A stretch of DNA of 64,000 nucleotides, from positions 5,096,501-5,160,500 of the forward strand of contig CP114492.1 of the NCBI GenBank assembly GCA_027186245.1. Direction: 5' to 3'. The DNA is from Coriaria nepalensis (taxonomy: Eukaryota; Streptophyta; Magnoliopsida; Cucurbitales; Coriariaceae). The notes beneath the pieces were generated by a model. The model had not been told where the DNA came from. It saw only the letters and a list, made by a program, of their open reading frames with translations, and searched no databases. The translations under genes were made by a program, and so were the position numbers. Shown here in pieces: positions 49,395-61,600 of the stretch. Every line of letters begins with the position of its first letter. The stretch's first letter is position 1.

Positions 49395-52300
49395 TAAAGA
49401 TATCCCTCTATAAGAAGGTAGTGATTCACATAATAAACATTTTTTGTTATAAGAGTATAATGGAAAGAATATCCTAACATTCCTTTAGGATATCCCACAA
49501 AATAATATATTTCAAAACTTGCCTCCAATCATATCTTCATATCATAATATACTTCAATAACATTTTTCTACCACTATATATCTCATATAAAGTAGAAAAG
49601 AAAAGTAATTTCGGGGAATTCTATTTCGTACGTAGTAATAATATTCTTAAGCATAACCCTTGAATATTTTGTGGAACATTAATCTGAGTAATTGAATCAA
49701 ATCTAATAAGATATGATATCTCCATTCGACTATCTAGGAGGTATCCATTAAAAGAGAATCTAATTATTCTTTTCAACTAAAAGAAATATGATTATCATGC
49801 TTAATAAACAATAGTTCATAAGTTGTTATTGACTCAAAATCAATTGGACCTAATATGTCCATAAAATCAATGTTGTGAAATCTTGTTTTGATGATATGAT
49901 TTAATCGATAATGTAAGAGTTGTTCGAATCGCATCAAACTTTTCTTCTCTTAAGTTGTTCAATATTGAGATAAGTTTTACCCTACTAAAATTTAGAATAT
50001 ACACTTTAACTGTTACCATAAAATAATCTCATTTAGTAAAATGCTAAAAGTATTGTTCTTTAACTTTGAAGGTAAATCTTCATTGTCAAAAATAGAAACA
50101 ACCATTTAGGTAAAAGCAAGTATATAATATCAACTAATTGATTTCTGAATTTATACCAAATGACTAGGATGATATCGTAAAATACCAAAACTAATGTAAC
50201 AACTCTTTGTTCATTTCTTACTTTTAAGTGCATTTCATATTTTTCAAATTGTACTACTTTTGAGAATTATCATATATCATAAATATATCAAGTCACATCT
50301 AGTATCTCATATCTTTTGTAAAATAATTTTAAAAAAAAATTCTCCTTAAACTTTGGACAATAATGAAATATCATTATGCTTCATCAGAGAAGCTAGATTA
50401 TAGCCTTTCATTTTCATTTTGTCTTTCAATACTACTATATAAACTCATTTGCAATTTCTTTATCCTTTCCATCTTAATGGAAATTTCAAGCTTTGTAACT
50501 ATTTTACAAATTATGAAATTGAATAGAATAATTATTAGTTTACTAAGTCAAACTTAGAGATTTAATAATTTGAAAACAAGTAATTATTAATTAACTAAGT
50601 CACTATTTAGAATTGTAACAATTGTAAAACTTAATTCTCTTACTTCTCATAATGCTTTGAAGCTATTATTCATTAATGCGAGTACAATATATTGCATCTC
50701 ATTAATTTACTTCAATCACTTCAACCAAGTGATTTTTGTTCTGCCAAGTACTCCTTATGATTAGTCAAAATGTCATATGTATTCAATTCAGAATTACAAC
50801 AATATGTTCATCTCTAAAAACGATTCTTAAATTCTTAATGTCATTCTTTTTGAAAATTTAGTTTAACCAATTTATTCTACTTAAGAATGGACTTTAAAAT
50901 ATGGTTAGTTATTGCACATTACATGAATATAAATATATAAAAATAATGTACGTAAATTTGCATACATCATTAACTATCAAAATCAAAGGTCTTTTGTCTT
51001 GCCTCTAAGAAATATAATCTCACGTGTCCGTAGTCAATTATGTTATTTTAGTTAAGCTTAACCCAAATGTTCTTGTGAGATGTAATGTATTAAAATAGCT
51101 CGTGCATGTGTCCATGTTCACGTTTAGGATGATAGCACTACTCAATCACACATCATATACTAAGATAATAAATGATTATATATTATAAGTCTCACATATT
51201 CATAGCCAACTCATAATTAATATAAGCATCATATATATTATAATGTTTGAAAGATAAGTCATAAAATCATTTAATAATCAATTTCAACTTAATCTTATTA
51301 AATGATGGATTTGAAACAAACATGGTCTCATCAATCAGTTATGGATGTACCATCTTATAATTTCTTTAAACATGGTATCTATGTTAAACATGATGCACGT
51401 ACGATTAACAACTTAAGTCACATACATAAACATGTTAAATAATTTGATTTTCATACATTATATTATTTTATATTTTGATGCGTGATAATATAATGTTCAT
51501 AGAAATCCAAACAAGTTTTAGACTTATAATTAGTTTAGATTCTTGGTCATCTAATCTAATTACGTTGATTAAGTATATTTTAATTAATGAAAAGTGTAAC
51601 AAAAATTAAAATATTTTCCTTAATTATTTAAGGAAAGTTTCAAAAAATGTTAACTTTTCCAAATTTGGAAAGTTTCCTTACTAAAAAAATTTCCTAAAAA
51701 AGAAATGTACTATCTTCAAAGATTTTCCTAATTTAAAACTCTTTCTAAAATAGGCTTCTAAAACCAAAAAGATTTCCTAATTTATAACTATTTCCTATTT
51801 ATATTAGTTATCTTAATAAAGTTTTATAATTTGGAACTTTTCCATAATTAGAATATAATTCTTTATTTTGGAATTCTTTATAAAATTAGATAACTAAAAT
51901 TTCTTAATTTAGAACTTCTTTTAAAATAGGTTAATTAAATTGTCCTAATTTAGAATACTTCTAAAATAAGATAATTACCATTAAACACTTTTAGATAGTT
52001 AATGAATGAAATCAATTTCCTTATTTAATATGATCATAAAAATTCAATATAAACAATTTTACATTGTTAATTCTATTAATCACGATTAAATCTTACCAAA
52101 AATAAATTTTGATTAAATGAAGAAATTACCATATTGATATGATTAAAATTTTCATATATGGATTTTCACATCAAAACTTGATTCCATAAAATTTATATTA
52201 GTAAATTTAATTACCATATTATTACTTACCAAATAACAATGTACTTAGTAATTTTCACAATCAAAATAAAATCAAATTTTAATTATCAAATTAAAAATTA

Positions 52301-52796
52301 GATTTTTTTTTTAAATTTCAAAAACCCTAGCGCGATGCCTCAACATTAGGGTAATAACCTGCCCGCGCATGGTTCTAGCATCAGCGTTGCTTGTGTCGCA
52401 TGTCACCGCCACCTCAGGATTCCAATCGAAAATCCATTTGTTGGGTTTTTTGGAAAATTTTCGTATCAATTAATTCTGAAAATTTTAAAATAATCCAATG
52501 GTTGAAACTCCACATTTTTCAAATGTCGTGCCACTACTAATCATGAATCCACTCGTGTGCTACATCAACGACAATGCTAATTTTCTTGTAAATGTCTTAT
52601 CTACCTGTTCTGAAAATTTCAAAACGATCAAACAGTTAGAACTTCAGATATATAAAAATGTAGTGCCTGCACAGTGAGTCAAACACACTCTATAGTAGTC
52701 TTAAAACAATGGTGAACAGTGCCCTTTGGCCAACAATCGCGTGAATAACAATCTTAAAAAATTTTCCTAATTTAAAACTCTTTCTAAAAGAGGAGA
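49395..52796. other. Long AT-rich spacer, no gene found
   Basis: About 3.4 kb with dense stops in all frames. Degenerate tandem repeats occupy 51600-51980. A GC-richer patch at 52320-52440 (AAACCCTAGCGCGATGCC) and the sequence to 52796 show no protein pattern I recognise. Confidence 0.4.
51600..51980. repeat. Degenerate tandem repeat (TTTCCTAATTTARAACT family)
   Basis: At least six imperfect units of about 40-60 bp, each built on CCTAATTTA-AACT followed by TCTAAAATAG or similar. One further unit, with about 30 identical bases, occurs 1 kb away at about 52763-52792, immediately before the gene fragment at 52797. Confidence 0.6.
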
Positions 52797-53025
52797 ATAC
52801 AAGAACCCCAATGTCTCGCTATACGGTAACATCAGAAATGGAAGCAACTCCTCAATGCCCAACAATGGATTTAGGAGCGCCTCTAGAGGAGCTAGATGCA
52901 TTTTTGGGTCTCCATCTGCTGGTAATGGAGGTGGACATCAACAAGAAAAGGGTGGTTGTTCGGCTAGTTTCTCACATTCTTCATACCCTAGAAGCCCTCT
53001 TCGTGACATCACTGCAATTACAAAG
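52797..53025 (+). pseudogene. Unidentified exon-like fragment, copy 1
   Basis: Starts near ATG 52811. The alternative frame from 52855 reads MPNNGFRSASRGARCIFG and continues Gly/Ser-rich to SSYPRSPLRDITAITK, where a good donor (AAAG|GTAATTT) follows at 53026. I do not recognise it, though a PLRDIT-like motif occurs in some cell-cycle proteins. The same sequence plus its downstream intron-like part recurs at 53490, so it is probably a duplicated first exon that has lost the rest of its gene. Confidence 0.35.
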
Positions 53026-53489
53026 GTAATTTCTTTAGTTTTTCTTATCCCTTTGATTTTTTTTCAATGGTTTAAATTCAATGACTAATTTAATTTAGTG
53101 TTGAGTTTATTAAATTAATTTACTTCCAAAATAGGTCCATGAGAATTTGGAAATAAATGATTTTTTTTTTCTTTCCCCTAGTTAATTTTTCTAATCAAAC
53201 TCGAATATGACTAGAACTAAACTTATTTTCTTCCCATGCATATGAATTCTCAGAACAATATTCAGGTTGGTCCTCTATTCAAGCTGCTCTTGCCATCAGT
53301 ATATGCACATTTAAGTATCATGATAGATGTTTGATGGGTTCGGGAGAACATTAACTGACGTTAGGTATAAATTGAAGAAGAATCTAATTTCCTTAGGCAC
53401 GCTCGACTCCAACGACTACGATTAAAAAAATTAAGGTGGAGTTATACGCATCACGAGAGGTGCCCTTCTTCTAATCACCAGAGAGGAGA

Positions 53490-53672
53490 ATCCCAGAACA
53501 GCAATGCCTCGCCGTATTACAAAATCGAAAATGGGAGAAACTCCTCAACACCCAACAATGGGTGTAAGAAATGGACATGGCAACCGATGAGGAAGGGGTG
53601 GGCATTTTGCTAGTTTGTCCCCTTATTGGTACTATAGAAAATCTCTTTGTGAAATCACTGGGATTCCAAGTG
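53490..53672 (+). pseudogene. Unidentified exon-like fragment, copy 2 (damaged)
   Basis: Aligns with 52797-53025 (ATGCCTCGCCGTATTAC against ATGTCTCGCTATACGG, then ACTCCTCAAC, AACAATGG, GACATGGCAAC). It has an internal deletion of about 40 bp, a premature stop, and a changed splice donor. The following about 130 bp also match the sequence after copy 1, so the duplication included intron. Confidence 0.5.
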
Positions 53673-53959
53673 TAAATTTTTTAGATTCTCAGATCCCTTT
53701 TGTTTTCTTTAATGGTTTAAATTTAATGACTAATTGAACTTAATTTTGAGTTAATAAAATTAATTTTACTTTTAAATTTGGTTGGTCACTACACAGATTG
53801 AATTTATTTTAATTTTACTTTTAAAGTTGGTTTGTTCCATTGATTTGATGAGTCATCTGCAAACAATGAAATTCTCCATCGTCCATGTTACATAACTTAA
53901 ACTGGTAGGGCTTGGAGTTAGAAAATTTATGGTGATGTAACCAAGTTTACCGCGACCAC

Positions 53960-54206
53960 AAATAATAATCTTAAAAAATTGGGCCCACTACCAGTAATTT
54001 TCCATATAGTTTGTGGCAGTGATATGTAAAGAGGAAGTGTCACTTCTGGAAAAAGAAGTGACAAAGATTGGATTGTGTTTGACTGGAGATTTTCCAGAGT
54101 TGATGAGGTCAGAATTAGTACTAGAAGAGCCTATATCTTTCTCACCCATTGAGTCGGTGTTAACGCCGCAGAAAACTAAATTTCAATGATCCTTGCTTTG
54201 ATACCA
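53960..54206 (-). mobile_element. Copia gag N-terminal fragment with primer site, minus strand
   Basis: On the minus strand a primer-binding site (TGGTATCAAAGC, 54195-54206) is followed by codons containing SLHITATNYMENYW (about 54040-53995). This is the same gag start motif as in the element at 149-587. Broken by stops. Confidence 0.5.
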
Positions 54207-54208
54207 TA

Positions 54209-54436
54209 TGAAAATAACAGTAGATAGGGAAAAACTATTCTATATTTTTGAATAGAGGAGAACCGATTAAGTAGAGTACATAAGATATATGAAAGAAAGA
54301 AAATCTCCTAAAACTTAGGACTAAAAATCAAAGATTTACTAGGAAAAAATATATGACTATCCTAACTGTAATTATATGCTAATTCTATGCATTAAATACA
54401 TTTGACTTAATCAAATCTAATTTAATTTCACCCACA
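54209..54436 (-). repeat. Copia LTR, minus orientation (228 bp)
   Basis: Minus strand reads TGTGGGTGAAATTA at the start and GTTATTTTCA at the end, giving TG...CA termini, next to the primer site at 54195-54206. It abuts the plus-strand Copia polymerase at 54437, so one element cut into the other. Confidence 0.55.
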
Positions 54437-55423
54437 CTATGTTATTCCAACAAATTGAAGATGGGATGAAGATAATTCTAATTGCATATGTCGATAATAT
54501 AATCCTAACTGGGGATAATATAGCAGAGATGGAGAGACTAAAAGGAATTATAGCCACTGAGTTTGAAGTAAAAGATTTGGGAAAAATGCACTACTTTGGA
54601 ATTGAGGTTGCTAGATCAAAAAGGGGCATTAGTGTTTTGAAACGAAAGTATATTCTTGACCTTCTAACTGAAACCGATTGGGTGCAAACCAAATGACACG
54701 AATCGAAGCTGGAAAAAAGATGGAATGTACTGGAAATCTAGTTGAAAAGGATAGATTTCAGCAGCTAGTTGGCAAGCTAATTTACCTATCACACTAGGCT
54801 TGACATTGCATTTACAGTTAGTGTGGTGAGCCAACACTTGCACTCACCAAAGGAAACTGGTCTAGAAATTGTATAAAAGATTCTAAGATATCATAAGGGC
54901 TCCCACAGTAGAGGATTACTCTTCAAGAAAAGTAAAAGAAAGTAGAAGTATTCACAGATGCAGATTAGGCAGATTCTATTGAAGATAGAAGGTCCACTAC
55001 CAGGTACTACACCTTTGTATGGTGAATTTAGTAACTTGGAGAAGTAAGAAATAAAGTGTCGAGGCCAAAAGTAGCGCAGAAGCTAAATTTAGAGCAGATG
55101 CACAAAGAATTTGTGAAGGATTATGGTTAAAAGAAACTTTTTAAAGAACTACATGTCAAAGGGGAACTTCCAATTAAACTTAGCCGTGATAACAAGGTGG
55201 GTATCAGTATTTCTCTTAATCATGCTCAGCATGACCGGACCAAGCATTTAGAAGCAAACACACTTTATTAAGGAAAAGGTTGAAGACGGAGCTATATGTA
55301 TTACTTATGTTCCTACAAAAGAGCAAACGGAAAACATCCTTACAAAAGGTCCATTTCGGCAAACTTTTAAAGATTTCATTGGCGAGTTGGATATGGTTAA
55401 CATTTACAATCCAACTTGAGGAG
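54437..55423 (+). mobile_element. Copia polymerase and RNase H remnant
   Basis: Plus strand. 54439-54696 encodes IILIAYVDNIILTGDN, in which the catalytic YVDD has become YVDN, then EVKDLGKMHYFGIEVARSK. RNase H follows with stops (HSPKETGL, VEVFTDAD, DRRSTT) to about 55420. gag, protease and integrase are missing: the left side is cut at the junction with the minus-strand LTR. Confidence 0.75.
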
Positions 55424-55629
55424 TGTTAAGAATCCCGATTTATTTGGTGTAATTTATGGGAGAAATTAACTAATAATTGATTGTATATAATTATGCAAGT
55501 TCCAACCCTTAATTTAGGCAGATTAGTATTTCCTGTTGTTTTTTTACTTGCCTACTATGTGTTATAAATAGAGCCCTTGTCTGCATATTCTTTGCATTGA
55601 AATATTAAGAAAATATTCAGCTTTCAACA
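55424..55629 (+). repeat. Copia 3' LTR (206 bp) ending 8 bp from the RECQL2 stop codon
   Basis: Preceded by a polypurine tract (TTGAGGAG). Termini TGTTAAGA and TTTCAACA give TG...CA inverted ends, and a TATA box (TTATAAATAGAG) lies at about 55563-55574. The element is on the plus strand; the adjacent RECQL2 gene is on the minus strand with its stop at 55640-55638. Confidence 0.75.
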
Positions 55630-55637
55630 ACATTACG

Positions 55638-58600
55638 TCAAGCTTCATCATCAGCACCATCAATAACAACAAGAGATTTGCTGGTCTTTACCTTCTTTGC
55701 TGCTCTGTTCTCACCAGACTTGTTCGGGTTTGGTCTTTTTGCTGAACTTGTTTTACCCTGTTTCACTTCCTTTGATTCATCCACCTGATCAATAGCAGAG
55801 TGATTTTCAACTTGCTCGAGAATTTTATTTCCATACTTGTCTGTTTTCAACTTTCCAATTATCTTCTCCAACTGTTGGCACATTGCATAAAATATAATTT
55901 TAGATACGTTATGATGTAGCGTCATAAAGCAAAGTAATCTGTAAAATACCTACAACCTAACTCTCAAAATTTGCAGTAAGTCTTAGGTCAGGATTCTCAA
56001 CTAAAAAGTTGCAATCATTCCCATCTATTCTTTTTTTTTTTTGGTGGGGGGGGGGGGGGATATACCGAAGACACTATTACTTAGGTCTTAGGTTTTTCAG
56101 ATATGATCCATGCAAAAAATTCTCAGGGGCGGAAATAACTCCTATTGTTCTTCAAATCCCGTATCAGATGTTTCTTTAGTAAACCTCCTAAAGCTTTGCA
56201 AATTCTTTCCTCCTATGGTCTTGTACAAACTAAATAAAGTGGAAAATGTGTGTGGGGGAAGTAGATAAAGATTGTTCGAAAGCCTCTTTTTCTTCTTCCC
56301 CTTTCATAGGAACTTCTTCTCACTTCACAGCTGAGGCTTATTATCCTACACTATTTATTGGAAGGAGTCTCCAGTTTGGGAGCTTTAATAGTTATAGACC
56401 ATCCTCCATCTGTGGCTTAGGGCCTTTTTTTCAATTTGTAGTGTAAAAATATACAAGAGTGTCTAATGCAATTGGTGACCAGCTAGCTAATAGCAGGAAG
56501 AATGACAGTACGGAAAGCTATTGTGTCCTAGGGATGACACTGATGTAGATAATTTACCTGTTCCAAGGAATCTGGTTTTTGAGAACTTATCATGTGGATT
56601 TGCTGGGTTGAGAGAATAGAATGAGGAAAAATTCCTCCATCAACTAAAGCTAGCTCCTTCCTTAGCTCATCAAGGTTAACCTCCAAACGGGATGATGCAG
56701 GGCCTTTTTTCATTGATTTCATAGCATTACCTTTTTGTTCACTACATATCTCTAGCTTCACCATTTTCTTCCCTGTGTGCATGCAGAATGTTAGTGTTCG
56801 GAGTGCCCATGGTGAAACTGACCAAATACAGTAGACCATTTATATATTTCCTCTTACAGTGAAGATTATAGGACTGCAAGTTTTTTATAATAGATCAAAC
56901 TACTTCCATTAATTGTGAGAGAAACGACGATGTTATAGACACCAGTGACATAAAGCCTTTGAACAAAAGATTAGAAATTTAAAAACAATGGCGTAAACCA
57001 TGTCAATACGGGATGTAATCACTGAAAGAAACAAAACCTTGTAAATAGAGAGCTGTAACTACCTTTTAGTTAGTATGGCAGCGAACTCCGGCAAACAAAC
57101 ATAAATCCATGTTAGTAGAATTTACAGCTGGATATGAGTTGGCCAGTCTATTAAGGCATTATATATTATACCTTATTTAGTCTAGTTATATATAGAAGAG
57201 TATATTGTATATAGGCAGATAATTGATAGGCGTTTATTCTCACCTTGGATCGTCCACTGTAATGGCTGATTTTCAGCCTTGTAATTAGCCCGACAATTTA
57301 TATATAAAGGGATCAACTCTCATAAGATAGGGGAGAGAAAGAAACCTAAATTGACATGGTATCAGAGCCCCAAATTATTTTCATGATTTTCTCTTAGCTT
57401 GGCTGAATTTTTTTTGGTTTCTTGGTTTCTTGGTTTCTTGGTTTCTTGGTTAGCAGAATTTCGTTGCTTGGTTTTTACTTTCTGATTATAATTTTGTCAC
57501 ATTTCTTGTTGGTTTGTGATTTTTCTGCTTTGTCAATTATTTTTGGTGGTTATTATGTCTGGAGAAAATTCTATTGTTCGCTTTAATGGCAAAAACTATG
57601 CCAGTTGGGACTTCCAGTTCAGGATGTTTGTGAAAGGGAAGGAGTTATGGGGTCATTTGGATGGGTCTTCTACGGCTCCAATTGATCCCAAGGAACTTAG
57701 TTCATGGGAAGGCAAGGATGCCAAAATTGCTTCCTGGCTACTCAGCTCTGTTGAACCTTATATGGTCAACAATCTTCTTGGGTTCACTGCTAAGATGATG
57801 TGGGATTACCTTCGGCGAATTTATCATCAAAATAATTATGCCCGAAAGTTTCAATTGGAGTTAGACATTGGAAACTATCGTCAGGGGAACCTCTCTTTTG
57901 AGCAATTTTATTCTGGTTTTATTAATTTATGGAGTGATTTATTCTGGCTTGGTGCATTCTCGGGTTCCCAAAGAAGCTTTGACAGCACTACAAGTGGTTC
58001 ACTCTGAGAGCCAGCCGGATCAATTCTTGATGAAGCACCGACCCGAGTTTGAAAGTGCACGAGCTGGGTTAATCAATCGCACACCTATCCCATCTCTGGA
58101 GGTTTGCTTGGGTGAACTTTTGCGTGAAGAAGAACGTCTTGCCTCACAGCTTGACCTTGCTTAAGACTCTGGTGGTTCTAAAATGGTTAATATGGCCTAC
58201 ACTGCTCAAGGCAGAGGATGATCCAGATCTTTGCCACAATGTTATAGCTGCAAGGAAATTGGGCACATTGCAAAACATTGCAGCAAGAAATTTTGCAATT
58301 ATTGCAAGAAGGAAGGTCATATCATTAAGGATTGTAGTGTACGCCCTCAGAATCGATCCGCCCCTGCTTTTCATATTGCTGTTCAGTCCACTTTTATGCC
58401 TACATCTTCTGCTCTGCCCTCTGTTCTGGGTTCTTCTCCCAACATTACTCCCGAGCAGGTTCAACAGATGATTATTTCCGCCCTCTGCTCTTGGTCTCCA
58501 GGGTAAGAAACCTCTCCTTACTTCTCTTTAGTTAATTGACTCTGCGGCTTCCAATCACATGACTGGCAGTCCAGCAGCTTTACAAGATCTTCATAAGTAT

Positions 58601-61600
58601 GATGGTGACCAGCATATTCAGATTGCAGACGGCAGTACTCTTCCTATTACTGCGGTAGGAAATCTGGGGTCTTCCTTTACTAATGTTTTTGTGTCTCCTA
58701 ATTTATCTGCCAATCTCATTTCTATTGGACAATTAGTAGAAGAAAATTGTTCTTTTGATCATTCTGGCTGTCGTGTACAGGATCAAGCGTCGGGACAGGA
58801 GATAGCGAAGGGGCCTAAAGTGGGACGTCTTTTTCCTCTTCAGTTGTCTTCCATTCCCCGTTCAATTTCTGTTGGTTGTTCAGTTATTGCTAATAATAAT
58901 AGCCATTTTTGGCATAAGAAATTGGGTCATCCTAACTCTGTAATTTTGACACATCTTATGAAACATGGTTATTTGAGTAATACAAATGAGTTTTCTTCCT
59001 TGTCTTTTGATTGTGCTCCTTGTAAACTCGGCAAAAGCAAGTCTTTACCTTTTCCTTCGCAGGGTAGTCGTGCTTCTACATGTTTTGAAATTATTCATTC
59101 TGATGTTTGGGGTATGACTCATGTTCTTTCTCATGCTCAAATCAGGTATTTTGTCACATTTATTGATGATTACAGTCATTTCACATGGGTATATTTTCTT
59201 CGTTCTAAAGCTGATGTGCTTTCCACCTTCAAAACCTTTATTGCCTATGTAGAAACCCAATTTTCTACTTGTATTAAGACCTTACGATCAGAATGTGGGG
59301 GAGAATACATGTCCCTTGCTTTTCAATCTTTTCTCCAACAAAAGGGTATTCTCTCTCAACGTTTATGTCCTTACACTCCAACAGAATGGCATCGCCGAGT
59401 GTAAGAATAGACATCTTTTAGATGTTGTTTGTACATTGATGCTTGAATCTTTTGTTCCTCCTAGATTTTGGGTAGAAGTATATTATCAACGGCTGTATAT
59501 CTAATTAATCGTTTGCCTTCTCCTACATTACATCTTGATTCTCCATATTCTCGTTTGTTTGGTGTTCCTCCTAATTATAATTTTTCGCATGTTTTTGGTT
59601 GCGTTTGTTTTGTTCACTTACCTCCCATTGAGAGTCACAAGCTTGCTGCCCAATCTGTTCAGTGTGCTTTTCTTGGCTATAGTAACTCTCATAAAGAGTT
59701 TGTGTGTTATGATGCAGATGCTAAAAAGCTTCGTATTTCTCGCAATATGATTTTTTTTGAAAATCAATATTTCTTTCAGTCTCGTCCTAATATTGTTTCT
59801 TCCTCTATTTCATTGCCTACTTTTGATGATGTGTCTAGTACTCCTTCTCGTTTTAAGCCAGGTATTGTCTATCAACGACATCGCTCATTGCCTCTTCCTT
59901 CCTCTAAAACGACACCTGATCCTATCGTGCGTGAGCCACGCCGATCTATTCGGGTTTCCCAACCCCCCAATCTGTATGGTTTTTCTTCTTTCGCTCTTTA
60001 GGCTCCCCTTGATACTACTTTTGTGCCTAAGTCTTATTCTCAGGCTTCTACTCAAGAGTGTTGGCGCCAAGCTATGCACGACGAGCTTCAGGCTCTTCAG
60101 GATAATCACACTTGGGAAATCGTTCCCTGTTCTGCTGGAGTTAAGCTTATTGGGTGCAAATAGGTCTACACCATAAAGCTACGTGCTGATGGTTTTATCG
60201 AAAGACATAAAGCTCTTCTGGTGGCACTCGGGAATCGGCAGGAGTATGAGCTTGATTATGAGGAAACATTCGCTCCCGTGGCCAAAATGACTAATATCCG
60301 CACTATTTATGGCCATTGCTGGTTTGAAAAGATGGTCACCTTGCCAGATGGATGTGAACAATGCATTTTTACACGGTGATCTAAAGGAAGAAATATTTAT
60401 GTCTTCTCCTCCTGGCTTGTTTCCTTCTTCTTCTGTTGAGGTTTGTCACTTAAAGCGATCTCTGTATGGTTTGAAGCAGGCACTGGTTTGAGAAATTTCG
60501 TACTACTCTACTGGATTTCAATTTTACTCAGAGATAGTATGACTCCTCTCTACTAGATTTCAATTTTACTCAGAGACAGTTTAGGATTGTTATACTTGTG
60601 TATGTCGATGACATTGTAATTACTAGATCTGATCTTCAGTTAATTGAGCAGCTCCAACAGCGCCTCAAATCTTCGTTTCATATGGAAGATCTTGGTCCAC
60701 TACAGTATTTTCTTGGACTTGAGGTTCAACATTGTTCGAATGGCACTCTTACATCAGCATAAGTATACCCAAGAACTTCTTTCTTTAGCAAGCCTTCAAG
60801 ACAACAATTCGGTTCTTACACCTATGGAAATCAATTTGAAGCTGCATCAAGCGGGTGGTGATCCCTTATCTGATGTATCGACAGTTGGTGGGCAGTTTGA
60901 ATTATTTGACCATTACTTGACCTGATATCTCGTTTGTTGTACAGTAGGTTAGTCAGTTTATACAGGCTCCATGCCAGACTCATTTGGCTGTTGTCCGTCA
61001 TCTTCTTCGATATCTCAAAGGGACATCTGGTCGCAACTTGTTTTTTCCTTCACGGAATTCACTACAGTTGGAGGGTTTTAGTGATGCCGACTGGGCTGGT
61101 TGTGCGGATATTCGTCGTTCTGTTACGTGTTGGTGTATGTTTCTTAGCGATGCCCTTATTTTTTGGAAGAGTAAGAAGCAAGCTCGTGTCTCAAAGTCAT
61201 CCACCGAGGCTGAAATATCGGGCTATGTCGTCTGCATGTTCTGAAATTGTATGGCTTCGAGGGTTGTTAGGTGAACTTAGTGTTACACAGGTTACTCCTA
61301 CTCCTCTTCATGCTGATAATACCAGTGCTATTCAGATTGCTGCCAATCCCATTTTTCATGAACGCACCAAACATATTGAAGTGGATTGTCATTCCATTCG
61401 TGAAGCCTTTGCTCGCCAGGAGATCACTCTTCCACACATTTCTACTGAACACCAAACTGTTGATGTCTTCACCAAGGCTCTCTCTCGTCCTCGCCATCAG
61501 TTCCTAGTTGACAAATTGATGCTTCTCGATCGCCCAACATCAATTTAAGGGGGGGTGTTAGTAGAATTTACAGCTGGATATGAGTTGGCCAGTCTATTAA

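Noticed and set aside
58144..58464. 106-codon minus frame opposite Copia gag
   Set aside because: Antisense shadow of the zinc-knuckle region.
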